A DNA stretch of 64,000 nucleotides from Thermohalobaculum xanthum (GCF_016623495.1 NZ_JAEHHL010000005.1:62001-126000); one strand, 5' to 3'; shown: positions 48,301 through 59,033, counted from the first letter of the stretch. Notes: generated by a model from the sequence alone, not told the origin. Numbers and translations: made by a program.

Positions 48301-48431
48301 TGCTCTCGACCACGTTGATGCTGTTCGTGACGCCGGTTCTCTACGACCTGTTCGCGCGCTTCACGCCGCCCCGCAGCGCGGTCGAGCGCGCGCTCGAGCG
48401 TGAGCTGGGCGTTTCCGCACCGGGGGAGTGA
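45339..48431 (+). CDS. RND-family efflux permease (HAE1 type)
   Basis: The protein has 1030 residues with the twelve-helix, two-repeat RND layout and large periplasmic loops. Proton-relay aspartates are Asp400-Asp401 in 'GLVVDDAIVVLEN'. The second-half motif 'LIAKNGILIVEFANQLRDQG' is also present. It would pump hydrophobic or amphiphilic compounds across the envelope. No TolC-like channel gene is adjacent, so a shared channel is expected. Confidence 0.94.
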   Translation: MRLSDISVRRPVLAAVANLLIVVFGIAALQSLPIRELPDVDTSVVTVTTTYRGAAPEVIDTDITEVIEGAVASISGIRTISSESRQGRGQTTIEFVAGKDIDAAANDVRDAVGRVLGELPEEADQPQVVKSDANADPVMRLAVTSDRMTTAEITDYIDRFIADRLATLDGVANVDIYGERPFAVRIWIDRRALAARNLTVADVEAALLRNNLELPAGDVKSVARQLSVRLNSRIKSIDDFRDIVIDRVAGYPVRLADVARIAPGVADDSTIVRNNGVEAVGMAILRQSQSNTLAISKAVRAEIESLDGSLPEGMAIEVGSDDALFVGASIREVGIALCISLVLVVLVILLFLRSLRATMIPAITIPVALIGCFMLIGAWGFSLNTLTLLALLLAIGLVVDDAIVVLENIQRRIELGESVLAASLRGAEQVTFAVIATSVTLIAVFVPLSFLPGQVGRLFIEFGWVMAGAVAISTFVALTACPALASKLLRPHRALPSAGSTPTEPMVQRVYRWLLTRAIRMPLVVIAIAVAVTAGAWPLYGGLPRELAPREDRGVAFVPLTAPQGSTLEHTDIAARQVERIVEPLRQSGEIATVFTFSGSWGRAFRSFVVLRLAPWDERSRDVGAIVRDIAPRMGEVTVARGFPVTPAGLGLRGNSTPVRVVIGGPDFESVKEWANALLAKAEENPGLVNPEIDFEENLPQLDITIDRMRAADLGISVEVIAATLQTMLASREVTSFVSRGREYPVLVQAEDDDRRVPSDIANIFIRAGDGETLVPLGALVTLTENAAAPSLRRYDRLPSIQLSAALQDGYDLGSALVFLEDAARETLPPEAKLGYEGQSRTFKDTSAGAGMVFAMALLIVFLVLAAQFESFVHPAVIMLTVPTGLAGAVYAMAAGGLSINVYSQIGAILLIGLIAKNGILIVEFANQLRDQGRTVRDAVIEASVLRLRPIVMTAVSTVLGAMPLVLASGAGAESRIAIGSVIIAGLMLSTTLMLFVTPVLYDLFARFTPPRSAVERALERELGVSAPGE

Positions 48432-48445
48432 TCGGGCCGCTGCGG

Positions 48446-48478
48446 CCGGGCGCGGCGCGATCGTCGTCCCGCGCCCGG
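48446..48478 (+). terminator. hairpin after RND permease
   Basis: CCGGGCGCGG (48446-48455) and CCGCGCCCGG (48469-48478) form a perfect 10-bp stem 15 bases after the permease stop. Confidence 0.6.
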
Positions 48479-48540
48479 AGTGTCACTGATCCGACATCGG
48501 TCGGGTGTTCGAGGAAGCCCGGTCATCACGCGAGGGACGC

Positions 48541-49464
48541 ATGCCTCTCAACCTCTTCTCCCGCCCGGGCCGCTTCTGGCGCGGCAATCTGCACACCCAT
48601 TCGACCCTGTCAGACGGCGCGCTGCCGCCCGAGGAGGTCTGCCGCCGCTACCGGGCCGAGGGATATGACTTTCTCGCGCTGACAGACCACTTCATCGGCG
48701 CGTTCGGCTACCCCATCGCGGACACCACGCCGTTTCGCACCAACGGCTTCACCACGCTCCTTGGCGCCGAGGTCCATTCCGGAGCGATGGCGAATGGCGA
48801 TCTGTGGCATCTTGTTGCCGTCGGGTTGCCGCCCGATTTCGCGCCGCCTCACGCGCCCGGCTTCCATCCCGTCGAGGGGCAGGAGAGCGCGGCCGACCTG
48901 GCGCGGCGCGCCCGCGAGGCCGGCGCCTTCGTCGCCATCGCCCATCCGCAGTGGTCAGGCCTGACGCAGGCGGAGGCCCGCGCGATCGACGCCGCCCACG
49001 CGGTCGAGATCTACAACCACGGCTGCGCCGTGGGCTGCGACCGCGGCGACGGGTTCCACATGCTCGATCTTCTGCTGAGCGAGGGGCGGGCGCTGACCGC
49101 GATCGCGACCGACGACGCGCATTTCACCGAGCCCGACCACTTCGGCGGCTGGGTGATGGTCCGCGCCGAGGAGAACGAGCCCCAGGCCCTGCTCGAAGCC
49201 TTGAAGGCCGGCCATTTCTACGCGACCCAGGGCCCTGAACTGCGCGGTGTCGAGATGCGGCGCGATGGCATCACGGTGCGCTCGACAGCTGTCGCCACGG
49301 TCATCGTGCAGGGCCACGCCTCGGCCGCGACAGCGGTGCATGGCAACTCGATGACCGAGGCAACCGTGCCGCTCGACCGCTTCGGGCGCAGTCCGTGGCT
49401 GCGGGTGACCGTGGTGGACCGCGCCGGGCGCAAGGCCTGGACAAACCCGATCTGGTGCGACTGA
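48541..49464 (+). CDS. PHP-domain metal-dependent hydrolase (CehA/McbA-like)
   Basis: The protein has 307 residues when started at ATG 48541, which follows GAGGGA. Metal-binding PHP motifs are visible: 'NLHTHSTLSDG', 'LALTDHF', 'GAEVHS', 'IAHPQW' and 'IATDDAHF'. CehA/McbA relatives hydrolyse esters or phosphoesters; the substrate here is unknown. It is convergent with the gamma-glutamyltransferase gene (29 bases between stops) and may be independent of it. Confidence 0.88.
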   Translation: MPLNLFSRPGRFWRGNLHTHSTLSDGALPPEEVCRRYRAEGYDFLALTDHFIGAFGYPIADTTPFRTNGFTTLLGAEVHSGAMANGDLWHLVAVGLPPDFAPPHAPGFHPVEGQESAADLARRAREAGAFVAIAHPQWSGLTQAEARAIDAAHAVEIYNHGCAVGCDRGDGFHMLDLLLSEGRALTAIATDDAHFTEPDHFGGWVMVRAEENEPQALLEALKAGHFYATQGPELRGVEMRRDGITVRSTAVATVIVQGHASAATAVHGNSMTEATVPLDRFGRSPWLRVTVVDRAGRKAWTNPIWCD

Positions 49465-49493
49465 TCCGCGCGAGGGTGCGGGCCGCTCACCGG

Positions 49494-51287
49494 TCAGCGC
49501 CCGATCGCGTAGGCCTGCATGAGGCGCGGCGTCGCGGCCGCGCGCAGCAGGCCCGATGCCTCGCGCCGTGCCGCGGTGAGGCGTCCCACGCTCCAGGGCT
49601 CGGCGATCTCCAGCAGATGGCCGCGGCGGCGCAGGCAGGTCAGCGTGTGCTCGCCGACGCCCGGCTCGATCATCAGGTGACCCGGACGCGCCTGGCGCGG
49701 GTAGAAGGACCCCGTGAAATGGGCCGTGTGGAACAGCGGCGCGTCGATGGTTTCCTGAAGGTTCAGGCCGTGATGGATGTGGCGAAGCAGGAAGATCAGC
49801 TGCCACTGGTCCTGCTGGTCGCCGCCGGGCGTGCCGAACGCCATCGTCGGCCGGCACTGATGGCGCGCGAGCGAGGGCGTGAGCGTGGTGCGCGGGCGCC
49901 GGCCCGGTGCGAGCGAAGTCGGCAAGCCCTCGTCCAGCCAGAACATCTGCGCGCGCGAGTTCATCGGGAAGCCAAGGCCCGGGATCACCGGCGAGGATTG
50001 CAGCCAGCCGCCCGAGGGCGTGGCCGAGACCATGTTGCCCCACCGGTCGATCACGTCGATATGCACCGTGTCGCCGCGCCGGTCGGTCAGGTGCGCCATG
50101 GTGGGCTCGCCCGCGGTCACGCTCGCTTCGACCTCGACGACGCGGCGCGCCCGCTCGATGGCGGCGTCGGCGAGGTGCTCGAAGCCCGGCACGCGGCCCG
50201 GACGCTGCTCGAGCGAGGCGGTGTCGCCGATCAGGTTGCGCCGGCTTGCCGCGTAATCATCGGACAGAAGGGTAGCGAGGGGTATCTCGGCATGGTCGGG
50301 GTCGCCGTAGAAGGCCTCGCGATCGGCATAGGCGAGCTTCATCGCCTCGGTCACGACATGGACGAACTCGGTGCCGTTCGGGTCCATCGCGCCGATGTCG
50401 AAGCCTTCGAGCAGGGCGAGCCCTTGCAGCAGCACGGGCCCCTGTCCCCAGGGGCCCGTCTTCAGCACGGTCCAGTCGTGGTAATCGCGGGAGACCGGCG
50501 TTTCGTAGCTGGCCTGCCAACGCGCCATGTCGTCGGCCGTCAAGACGCCCCGGTTCTTCTGGCCGCTTGCGTCCATGACCTCGGCAGACCGGAAATATGC
50601 ATCGACGGCCTCCGCCACGAAGCCGCGGTACCAGGCGTCGCGGGCGGCCTCGATCTGGGCGTCGCGGCTCTCGCGCGCTTCCGCCTCTTCGAGGACGCGG
50701 CGCAGGGTGGCGGCCAGGACCGGGTTGCGGAACATGCTGCCCGCTTCGGGTGCGATGCCGCCGGGCAGCCAGGTCTCGGCCGAGGTCGGCCATTCCTCGC
50801 GGAAGAACCCGGCGAGATCGGCGATTGCGCTGGCGACGCGCGCCAGCATCGGGTGCCCATGCTCGGCGTAATGAATGGCGGGTTCCAGAACGTCGCGCAG
50901 CCGCATGCTGCCGTGATCGCGCAGCATCAGCATCCAGCCGTCGAACGCCCCCGGCACGACGGTCGCGAGCAGGCCCGAGCCGGGAATGAGCTCGAGGCCC
51001 TGTGCGCGGTAATGCGCGATCGTTGCACCGGCGGGCGCGGTGCCCTGAGCGCAGATGACCCGGTCCGCGCCGCTGCGGGCGTCGTGGAACAGTATGGGGA
51101 GATCGCCGCCCGGGCCGTTGAGATGGGGCTCGACGATCTGCAGCGTGAATCCGGCCGCGACGGCCGCGTCGAAGGCGTTGCCGCCACGCTCGAGGATGCT
51201 CATGCCGATGGCCGACGCGATCCAGTGGGTCGTGGCGACGACCCCGAAGGTTCCCGCAATTTCGGGACGTGTGGTGAAACGGTCCAT
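49494..51287 (-). CDS. gamma-glutamyltransferase family protein, apparently cytoplasmic
   Basis: The protein has 597 residues in the Ntn-hydrolase family that self-cleaves to expose a catalytic threonine, here probably Thr in 'GDTVHIDVIDRWGNMVS'. Also typical are 'GGNAFDAAVAAGF', 'GPGGD' and 'GTPGGDQQDQWQ'. It begins MDRFTTRPEIAG with no signal peptide, unlike periplasmic Ggt, so it resembles YwrD-like cytoplasmic forms. It ends a dpp-type transporter operon (10 bases after dppC), which suggests that imported gamma-glutamyl peptides are cleaved inside the cell. Confidence 0.9.
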   Translation of the reverse strand: MDRFTTRPEIAGTFGVVATTHWIASAIGMSILERGGNAFDAAVAAGFTLQIVEPHLNGPGGDLPILFHDARSGADRVICAQGTAPAGATIAHYRAQGLELIPGSGLLATVVPGAFDGWMLMLRDHGSMRLRDVLEPAIHYAEHGHPMLARVASAIADLAGFFREEWPTSAETWLPGGIAPEAGSMFRNPVLAATLRRVLEEAEARESRDAQIEAARDAWYRGFVAEAVDAYFRSAEVMDASGQKNRGVLTADDMARWQASYETPVSRDYHDWTVLKTGPWGQGPVLLQGLALLEGFDIGAMDPNGTEFVHVVTEAMKLAYADREAFYGDPDHAEIPLATLLSDDYAASRRNLIGDTASLEQRPGRVPGFEHLADAAIERARRVVEVEASVTAGEPTMAHLTDRRGDTVHIDVIDRWGNMVSATPSGGWLQSSPVIPGLGFPMNSRAQMFWLDEGLPTSLAPGRRPRTTLTPSLARHQCRPTMAFGTPGGDQQDQWQLIFLLRHIHHGLNLQETIDAPLFHTAHFTGSFYPRQARPGHLMIEPGVGEHTLTCLRRRGHLLEIAEPWSVGRLTAARREASGLLRAAATPRLMQAYAIGR

Positions 51288-51297
51288 GATGACTCCG

Positions 51298-52206
51298 TCA
51301 GAGCTCGCGCGGGTCGAGCGCGTCGCGCAACCCGTCGCCGAGGAGGTTGAAGCCCAGCACGACCAGAAAGATCGCGATGCCGGGCCAAAGCGCCATCCAC
51401 GGCGCCTGTTCGAGGAAGTTCTTGGCCACGTTCAGCATCGAGCCCCAGGACGGCGCCGGCGGCTGCTGTCCGAGGCCGAGGAAGGAGAGCGATGCCTCGG
51501 CGATGATTGCCGTGGCGATGGTGAGCGTGGCCTGCACGAGGATCGGCGGGAAGATGTTGGGCAGCACATAGCGCCCGATGATGGCCCCGTGGCCCAGGCC
51601 GATGGCGCGCGCGCCCTCGACATAGTCCTCGGTCATCACCGACAGGGTCTGGCCGCGCGCCAGCCGGATGAAGATCGGCATGGCCGAAAGGCCGATCGCG
51701 ATCATCGCATTGGTCAGAGACGGACCCAGGAAGGCCGCGAGCGCGATGGCGAGAATGAGAAACGGCACCGCCAGCAGCGCCTCGGTCACACGACTGATGG
51801 CGGCGTCCGTCCAGCCGCCCCAATAGCCCGCCATCATGCCGAGCGGCACGCCGATCGCGACGGCGATGCCGACCGAGACGACGCCGGCGAGAAGCGACGC
51901 CTGCGCCCCCCAGATCATGCGTGCAAGCACGTCGCGGCCGATCTCGTCGGTGCCGAACCAGTGCGCGGCCGAGGGGGCCTTGCGAACCGCCAGCCAGTCC
52001 GTCGCCGTCGGGTCGGCGACCGGGAGGACCGGGGCCAGCGCCGCCACGAGGACGAAGAACAGGACCAGCGCGGCCCCCAGCAGCGCCACGGGGTTCGAGC
52101 GCAGCTTGGTCCATGACCGGCTGCCACGACGGGGCGGCACCGGCTCGTCCACCGGACCGGGCAGGGGCGCGCGTGCAGCGCCGGGAACTGCGTCTGGCGC
52201 CGCCAT
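51298..52206 (-). CDS. dppC: peptide ABC transporter permease, DppC type
   Basis: The protein has 302 residues. The N-terminal cytosolic tail and OppC-type opening are followed by six helices with the EAA loop 'EDYVEGARAIGLGHGAIIGRYVLPN'. It pairs with DppB to form the channel. Its start lies one base after the dppB stop. Confidence 0.93.
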   Translation of the reverse strand: MAAPDAVPGAARAPLPGPVDEPVPPRRGSRSWTKLRSNPVALLGAALVLFFVLVAALAPVLPVADPTATDWLAVRKAPSAAHWFGTDEIGRDVLARMIWGAQASLLAGVVSVGIAVAIGVPLGMMAGYWGGWTDAAISRVTEALLAVPFLILAIALAAFLGPSLTNAMIAIGLSAMPIFIRLARGQTLSVMTEDYVEGARAIGLGHGAIIGRYVLPNIFPPILVQATLTIATAIIAEASLSFLGLGQQPPAPSWGSMLNVAKNFLEQAPWMALWPGIAIFLVVLGFNLLGDGLRDALDPREL

Positions 52207-52207
52207 C

Positions 52208-53155
<948 letters not shown>

Positions 53156-53180
53156 GGCGCTCTCCGCGCGGCAAGGGGTT

Positions 53181-53207
53181 CCGCCCCCGGGCATGTGCCG
53201 GGGGCGG
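53181..53207 (-). terminator. intercistronic hairpin after dppA
   Basis: CCGCCCCCGG (53181-53190) and CCGGGGGCGG (53198-53207) form a perfect 10-bp stem with a 7-nt loop, 10 bases past the dppA stop. It may keep dppA mRNA in excess over the permease genes. Confidence 0.65.
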
Positions 53208-53216
53208 TCCGGGGGG

Positions 53217-54722
53217 TTACTTGAAGCTGACGCCCTCGAGACGGATCATCCCGTCGGGATAGGGCACGAAGCCGTCCAGCTTGTCCGAAAGCGCCCAGAT
53301 CCAGGTCTGGTGGTAGAGGTAGATGATCGGCATCGCCTCGGCCAGGATCGCCCGCGCCGCGTCGTAGGACGCCTTGCGCTCGGCCGTGTCGTTTGACACC
53401 CGCGCGGCGTTCAGCAGGCGATCGACCTCGGGGTCGCAATACTTCGAGTCGTTGATGCCGCCATTGCAGGTCTGGAACTGGTGGATGTTGCCGTCGGGGT
53501 CGACGCGGCCCGACCAGCCGACCTGGCTCGCCTGGTAGTCGCCCGCGGTCTGATCCTTGAGCAGCGTTGCGAACTCCTTGGCGGTGAGCTTGATGTCAAA
53601 GCCGGCCTCGGCCGCCATCGCCTGGACCACCTGCATCAGCTGCATCTGGACCGGGTTGTTCGCGACCTGGACCTCGATCTCCAGCCGGTCGAAGCCCGCT
53701 TCCTTCAGGAGGGCCTTGGCCTTCTCGACGTCACGCTCGGGCACAGGGAAGCGCGTGTCATACCAGGGCGAGGTGGGCGGGAAGGGCTGGTTGCCCGGCG
53801 CGAAGGCGCCCTCGAACACAACCTGGTTGATCACGTTGCGGTCGATCGCGAGCGACAGGGCCTGCCGCACCCGCGCGTCCTGGCCCAGCGGGTTGTTCGC
53901 GCGCTCGCCATTGGCGACGTTCACGGTGATGCCCTGATAGCCGAGCGACACGGCTTCCTCGACTTGCAGGCTCGCGTCGCCCTTGGCCGAGGCGACATCC
54001 GTCGCCGCGAGGCGTTCGAGCATGTCGAGATCGCCCGCACGCAGGTTGGCGAGGCGGACGGTGGTGTCGGGGATCGGCAGGAAGACCACGCGGTCGAAGC
54101 TGATCGCGTCGGCATTCCAGTAGTCGGCGAACTTCTCCAGCACGATGCGGTCCTGCTGGATCCGCTCGACGAACTTGAATGGCCCCGAGCAGACCGGGTT
54201 CAGCCCGAAATCCGCCCCGGCCGCGGCGGCCGCGGTGGGGGACACCATCATCCCGGCGCGGTCGGCGAACTGCGCCAGCAGGGTTGCGTCGGGATCGGCG
54301 AGGCTGAACTGGACCTCGTGGGGGCCGGTCACCTCGACGCCGGTGATCGACTTTACCTCCGACTTGCGCCGGCTCTCGGGCAGGTTCTGGGACCGGTCGA
54401 TATTGGCCTTCACCGCCTCGGCGTCGAAGGGGGTGCCATCGTGGAAGGTCACGCCCTCGCGCAACTGCATCGTCAGGGTCTTGCCGTCCTCGGACCAGCT
54501 CCAGCCGGTCGCGAGCTGCGGGATGATCTCGAGCCCCGGGGTGATGTCCACGAGCTTGTCGCACAGCGACGCGTAGACGATGCGGCCCACGAAGGTCCGC
54601 GACTGGTCCGGGTCGAGGACGTCGGGGTCTTCCTGCAGGCCGATCCGTAGATCGGCCGCATGGGCGAAGGATGCGCTGGCGGCAAGCGCCAGTGCGAGCG
54701 TCATGCGCTTGAGGTCGGTCAC
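53217..54722 (-). CDS. dppA: peptide ABC transporter substrate-binding protein (SBP family 5)
   Basis: The protein has 501 residues. The GTG start at 54722 overlaps the upstream ATPase stop (GTGA). A Sec signal peptide 'MTLALALAASASFAHAAD' precedes the family 5 fold ('LDPDQSRTFVGRIVYASLCDKLV', 'LREGVTFHDGTPFDAEAVKANIDR'). It captures the substrate in the periplasm, by context perhaps glutathione or other gamma-glutamyl peptides. Confidence 0.93.
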   Translation of the reverse strand: MTDLKRMTLALALAASASFAHAADLRIGLQEDPDVLDPDQSRTFVGRIVYASLCDKLVDITPGLEIIPQLATGWSWSEDGKTLTMQLREGVTFHDGTPFDAEAVKANIDRSQNLPESRRKSEVKSITGVEVTGPHEVQFSLADPDATLLAQFADRAGMMVSPTAAAAAGADFGLNPVCSGPFKFVERIQQDRIVLEKFADYWNADAISFDRVVFLPIPDTTVRLANLRAGDLDMLERLAATDVASAKGDASLQVEEAVSLGYQGITVNVANGERANNPLGQDARVRQALSLAIDRNVINQVVFEGAFAPGNQPFPPTSPWYDTRFPVPERDVEKAKALLKEAGFDRLEIEVQVANNPVQMQLMQVVQAMAAEAGFDIKLTAKEFATLLKDQTAGDYQASQVGWSGRVDPDGNIHQFQTCNGGINDSKYCDPEVDRLLNAARVSNDTAERKASYDAARAILAEAMPIIYLYHQTWIWALSDKLDGFVPYPDGMIRLEGVSFK

Positions 54723-55827
54723 GGCTGTGTCTCCTCTGCCTGGGTCGTTTTCCTGTGTCGGTCGTCTTGGCCGGCGCTGCGCGCGGTGCGCCACAGCTCG
54801 AAGCGCCGTGCCGCGCCCGGGGTGCGGCCGGGCTCGGGGGCGCGCGTGTCGAAGGCGGGCAACTCGTCGCGGAGATGGCACGCGGCGCGCCGACCGCCGC
54901 CCATGTCGGCGAGCGCTGGACGCTCGCGCGTGCAGCGCGCGACCGCGAAAGGGCAGCGCGTGTGGAAACGGCACCCGGGCGGCGGCGCCGTCGGGTTAGG
55001 CACATCGCCCTCGAGGATCGCGGCAACGCTGTCGCGCGCGCCGGGCGCGGGCACCGGGATCGCCCCCATCAGCGCGCGGGTATAGGGGTGGGCGGGCGCG
55101 TCGAACACGGCGTCGACCGGTCCGGTCTCGACGACCTCGCCCAGATACATCACCGCCACGCGGTCGCTCATGTGCCGGATGACCGCGAGATCATGCGCGA
55201 TCACCACGAGCGTGAGGCCGAATTCTTCCTTCAGGTCCTCGAGCATGTTGACGACCTGGGCCTGGATCGAGACGTCCAGCGCCGACACGGGCTCGTCTCC
55301 GATCAGCACCTTCGGGCCGCTCGCCAGCGCCCGGGCGATACCGATGCGCTGCCTCTGGCCGCCCGAGAACTCGTGCGGATAACGATCGGCATGCTCGGGT
55401 CTCAGGCCGACGCGGGCGAGCAGGCGGCCGACGCGCTCGCGCCGCTCGCCGGGTGTGCCGATGCCATGCGCGCGCATTGGTTCCTCGACCAGGCGGCCGA
55501 TGGTCATGCGCGGGTTGAGCGAGGAAAACGGGTCCTGGAAGATGAATTGCAGGTCACGCCGAAGCGCGCGCATCTGCTTCTGCGGCAGGCCTGACATCTC
55601 GCGCCCCTGATACAGGACCTGTCCGGCCGAGGGCCGGATCAGTCCGATCAGCATCCGCGCGAGCGTCGACTTCCCGCAGCCGGATTCGCCGACGATGGCG
55701 AAGGTCTCGCCCTCGTGGATTGCGAGGTCGACGCCATTGACCGCATGGACCTCGGTCGGCGTGCCGAACAGGGGGCGGTGGGTGACGAAGCGCTTCTCCA
55801 GCCCACGGGTTTCGAGCACCGCGCCGG

Positions 55828-55831
<4 letters not shown>
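54719..55831 (-). CDS. dppF: oligopeptide/dipeptide ABC transporter ATP-binding protein (DppF type)
   Basis: The protein has 370 residues. It carries Walker A GESGCGKST, signature FSGGQRQRIGIARAL and Walker B VLIGDEPVSALD, and the OppF/DppF tail with a four-cysteine cluster region ('GCRFHTRCPFAVARC'). It is the second ATPase of the dpp operon; its start overlaps the dppD stop (ATGA). Confidence 0.94.
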
Positions 55832-56815
<984 letters not shown>

Positions 56816-56826
<11 letters not shown>

Positions 56827-57586
56827 CGGCGCCTGCTCCGATTCCGCTTGCCGGCGTCGCGGCGTCGGGGACCGCGGTACTCTCGTCGTGCAGCGCGTCG
56901 CCATCGACGATCTTCCGAAGGTTGTCGGCGACCGTGCGAAGGTGAACGCGCATCGCAAGCTCGGCCGCCGGTCCGTCGCGATGCTCGATCGCGTCGATAA
57001 TCGTGGCGTGCTGCCGGGTGTAGAGCGCACCGGTTGCCTGCGTGCGGGCGCGTTCTCGCAGCATCCGCCAGGCATCGTCGCGCCGGACCTCCTCCATCAG
57101 ATCGAAGACGGCGATCAGAAGCCCGTTGGCCGCCGTTCGCGCGATCAGCCGATGCAGGGCACCATCCCAGAGCTCGCGCGCGTCGGCGTCGGTCGAGCTT
57201 GCGATCCGCTCGGCCAGCTCCCGCATCCGCGCGACGTCGTCGGGACTCGCGCGCAGCGCCGAGAGGCGGGCGAGTTGCGGCTCGAGCGTGATGCGCGCCT
57301 CGGCAACTTCCATGGGGTTCGAGTTCGCGGCGAGGTCACCCGCCAGCGCCGGCGCGCGCGGCGGCTGGACGACGAAGGTGCCTTTGCCCTGGCGGCGCCA
57401 GATCAGCCCCTCGGCCTCCAGCGCTTCGAGCGCCCGGCGCACGGCGGCCCGGCCCACACCGGTCTCGGCCGCCAGTTCGCGTTCGGTCGGCAGGCGAGAA
57501 CCCGCGGCGGCACCATCGCTGGCGAGCTGGCGAATGCGCGCCAGCGCGATCGAGGAGTTGAGGCCGTGCCGCGATGCTTCGGTCAT
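56816..57586 (-). CDS. GntR-family (FadR/FCD type) transcriptional regulator
   Basis: The protein has 256 residues. The N-terminal winged helix ('GSRLPTERELAAETGVGRAAVRRALEALEAEGLIWRRQGKG') is followed by an all-helical FCD ligand domain with metal-binding-type histidines ('ALHRLI', 'QHATIIDAI'). It heads the dppDFABC-GGT operon and an 18-bp palindrome lies just upstream, so it likely autoregulates and controls the operon. Confidence 0.93.
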
Positions 57587-57602
57587 GCCGTACCATTACC
57601 AG

Positions 57603-57620
57603 ACCAAATCATGAATTGGT
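57603..57620. promoter_or_regulatory. GntR operator palindrome
   Basis: ACCAAATCATGAATTGGT is an almost perfect 18-bp dyad (ACCAA-W-TCATGA-W-TTGGT) 16 bases before the GntR start. The TGGT/ACCA arms are typical of FCD-type GntR operators. Confidence 0.6.
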
Positions 57621-57721
57621 TTAGCGAACGCAGACACCGCTCTGCAACGATTCTCTGACCGCCGCGGGATTGGCTGGCAGGTCGATCCATGTCAGGGTAA
57701 GGCTTCGTCTGAACGAGGATT

Positions 57722-57734
57722 TTCCTGCCAGGAA
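57722..57734. promoter_or_regulatory. 13-bp palindrome upstream of Crp/Fnr gene
   Basis: TTCCTG-C-CAGGAA is a perfect dyad 20 bases upstream of the start at 57754. Its meaning is unknown. Confidence 0.35.
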
Positions 57735-57753
57735 GACGTGCCGGAGGGCGAGC

Positions 57754-58461
57754 ATGCTGTCGCGCGAAGACCATGAAACTGCCCGGCGCGCCATCCTGCT
57801 GGACAGCATGCCGACGGACGTCGCCGAGACGCTCATGAAGCAGTCGGCAGTGATCGAGCGTGACCGCGGCAGCTCGATCTTTCTGCAAGGCGAGCCGGCG
57901 CACAGTGTCTACATCGTGCTTGCGGGCTGGGTGAAGCTCTACCGCATCGCGTCGAACGGTGCCGAGGCGGTGGTGGGCATCTTCACCAAGGGGCGCAGCT
58001 TCGGCGAGGCCGCAGCATTCCGTGGCGACGTCTACCCGGTTGCGGCCGAGGCGGTGACCGACTGCCGGCTTCTCGGAGTGCGGGCCTCGACGCTGCTCAC
58101 GATGATGGAGAAGCGGCCCGAGTTGTGCTCGGCCATGCTGGCCGCGACCTACAAGCATCTTCATGCGCTGGTCGCGCAGGTCGAGCAGCTCAAGGCGCAG
58201 ACCGGGGCCCAGCGCGTGGCGGAATTCCTGCTCGAGCTCTGCCCGGTCGAGGAAGGGGCCTGCGCGGTGACGCTGCCTTATGAAAAGGTGCTGATCGCCG
58301 GGCGCCTCGGGATGAAGCCCGAGAGCCTCTCGCGCGCCTTCGGACGGCTCAAGGAGGTCGGGGTGGCGATCAGCCAGAACCACGCGGCGATCAGCGACGT
58401 CGCGAAGCTGCGCGCCTATGTCGAGCACGATCGGGCCGAGGGATGGGGGCAGGCGCTGTGA
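57754..58461 (+). CDS. Crp/Fnr-family regulator, Nnr/DNR-like
   Basis: The protein has 235 residues, starting at ATG 57754 behind GGAGGG. The cyclic-nucleotide-binding-like beta barrel ('GSSIFLQGEPAHSVYIVLAGWVKLY') is followed by a long dimer helix and a C-terminal HTH (about 177-203, 'IAGRLGMKPESLSRAFGRLKE'). It lacks the N-terminal cysteine cluster of Fnr, so it is not an oxygen Fe-S sensor; the HTH resembles the NO-responding Nnr/DNR group. Its gene lies 0.7 kb from norF, and a nor-regulating role is plausible. The stop overlaps the next start. Confidence 0.85.
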   Translation: MLSREDHETARRAILLDSMPTDVAETLMKQSAVIERDRGSSIFLQGEPAHSVYIVLAGWVKLYRIASNGAEAVVGIFTKGRSFGEAAAFRGDVYPVAAEAVTDCRLLGVRASTLLTMMEKRPELCSAMLAATYKHLHALVAQVEQLKAQTGAQRVAEFLLELCPVEEGACAVTLPYEKVLIAGRLGMKPESLSRAFGRLKEVGVAISQNHAAISDVAKLRAYVEHDRAEGWGQAL

Positions 58462-59033
58462 GCGAGCGGCTTGCGAGAGTGCTCGCCGAGATCGACGCGG
58501 CCAACGCCGCGGACCCGACTCTGGCGCCCGACGGCGCGGCCGAGGCGCCGGCGGCGTTGCTTTACGGGCAGCGGATGTCGGCCGAGCTTGGCCGCATCGC
58601 GCCCGAGGCGTCGGACCTGCTGCGCATTGCCGCGCGCGGCCAGCATATCGAGCGCTGGCGGATGCCCCGGACGTCGTACCCCGATGGGCGCGACGGATAC
58701 CTGGCCTGGCGGCGGGCGCAGGCCGCCTTCCATGCCGAGCGGGTCGGCGCGATCATGGCGCAGGCGGGATACGGCGCCGAGGACTGCGCCCGTGTGGGCC
58801 AGATGCTCCGCAAGGAAGGGCTCAAGCGCGACCCGGAGGTGCAGCTTCTGGAGGACGTGATCTGCCTCGTCTTTCTGCGCTGGTATTTCGCCGATTTCGC
58901 CGCGGGCCGCGCGCCGGAGCAGGTCCTGGGCATCGCCACCAAGACGGCGCGGAAGATGTCGGCGGCGGGCCGCGCGCGGGTTCGCGAGGAGTTCGATCTT
59001 CCTCCGGAACTTGCCCCGGCCTTTGGCGGCTGA
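58458..59033 (+). CDS. DUF4202 family protein
   Basis: The protein has 191 residues when started at GTG 58458, which overlaps the regulator stop (GTGA). It is largely helical; family-like segments are 'ERLARVLAEIDAANAADPT', 'IARAARGQHIERWRMPRTSYP'-type helices with a possible metal histidine and 'LEDVICLVFLRWYFADFA'. No function is established for DUF4202. Coupling to the Nnr/DNR-like regulator suggests that it serves the same anaerobic or nitrogen-oxide response. Confidence 0.78.
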   Translation: MSERLARVLAEIDAANAADPTLAPDGAAEAPAALLYGQRMSAELGRIAPEASDLLRIAARGQHIERWRMPRTSYPDGRDGYLAWRRAQAAFHAERVGAIMAQAGYGAEDCARVGQMLRKEGLKRDPEVQLLEDVICLVFLRWYFADFAAGRAPEQVLGIATKTARKMSAAGRARVREEFDLPPELAPAFGG

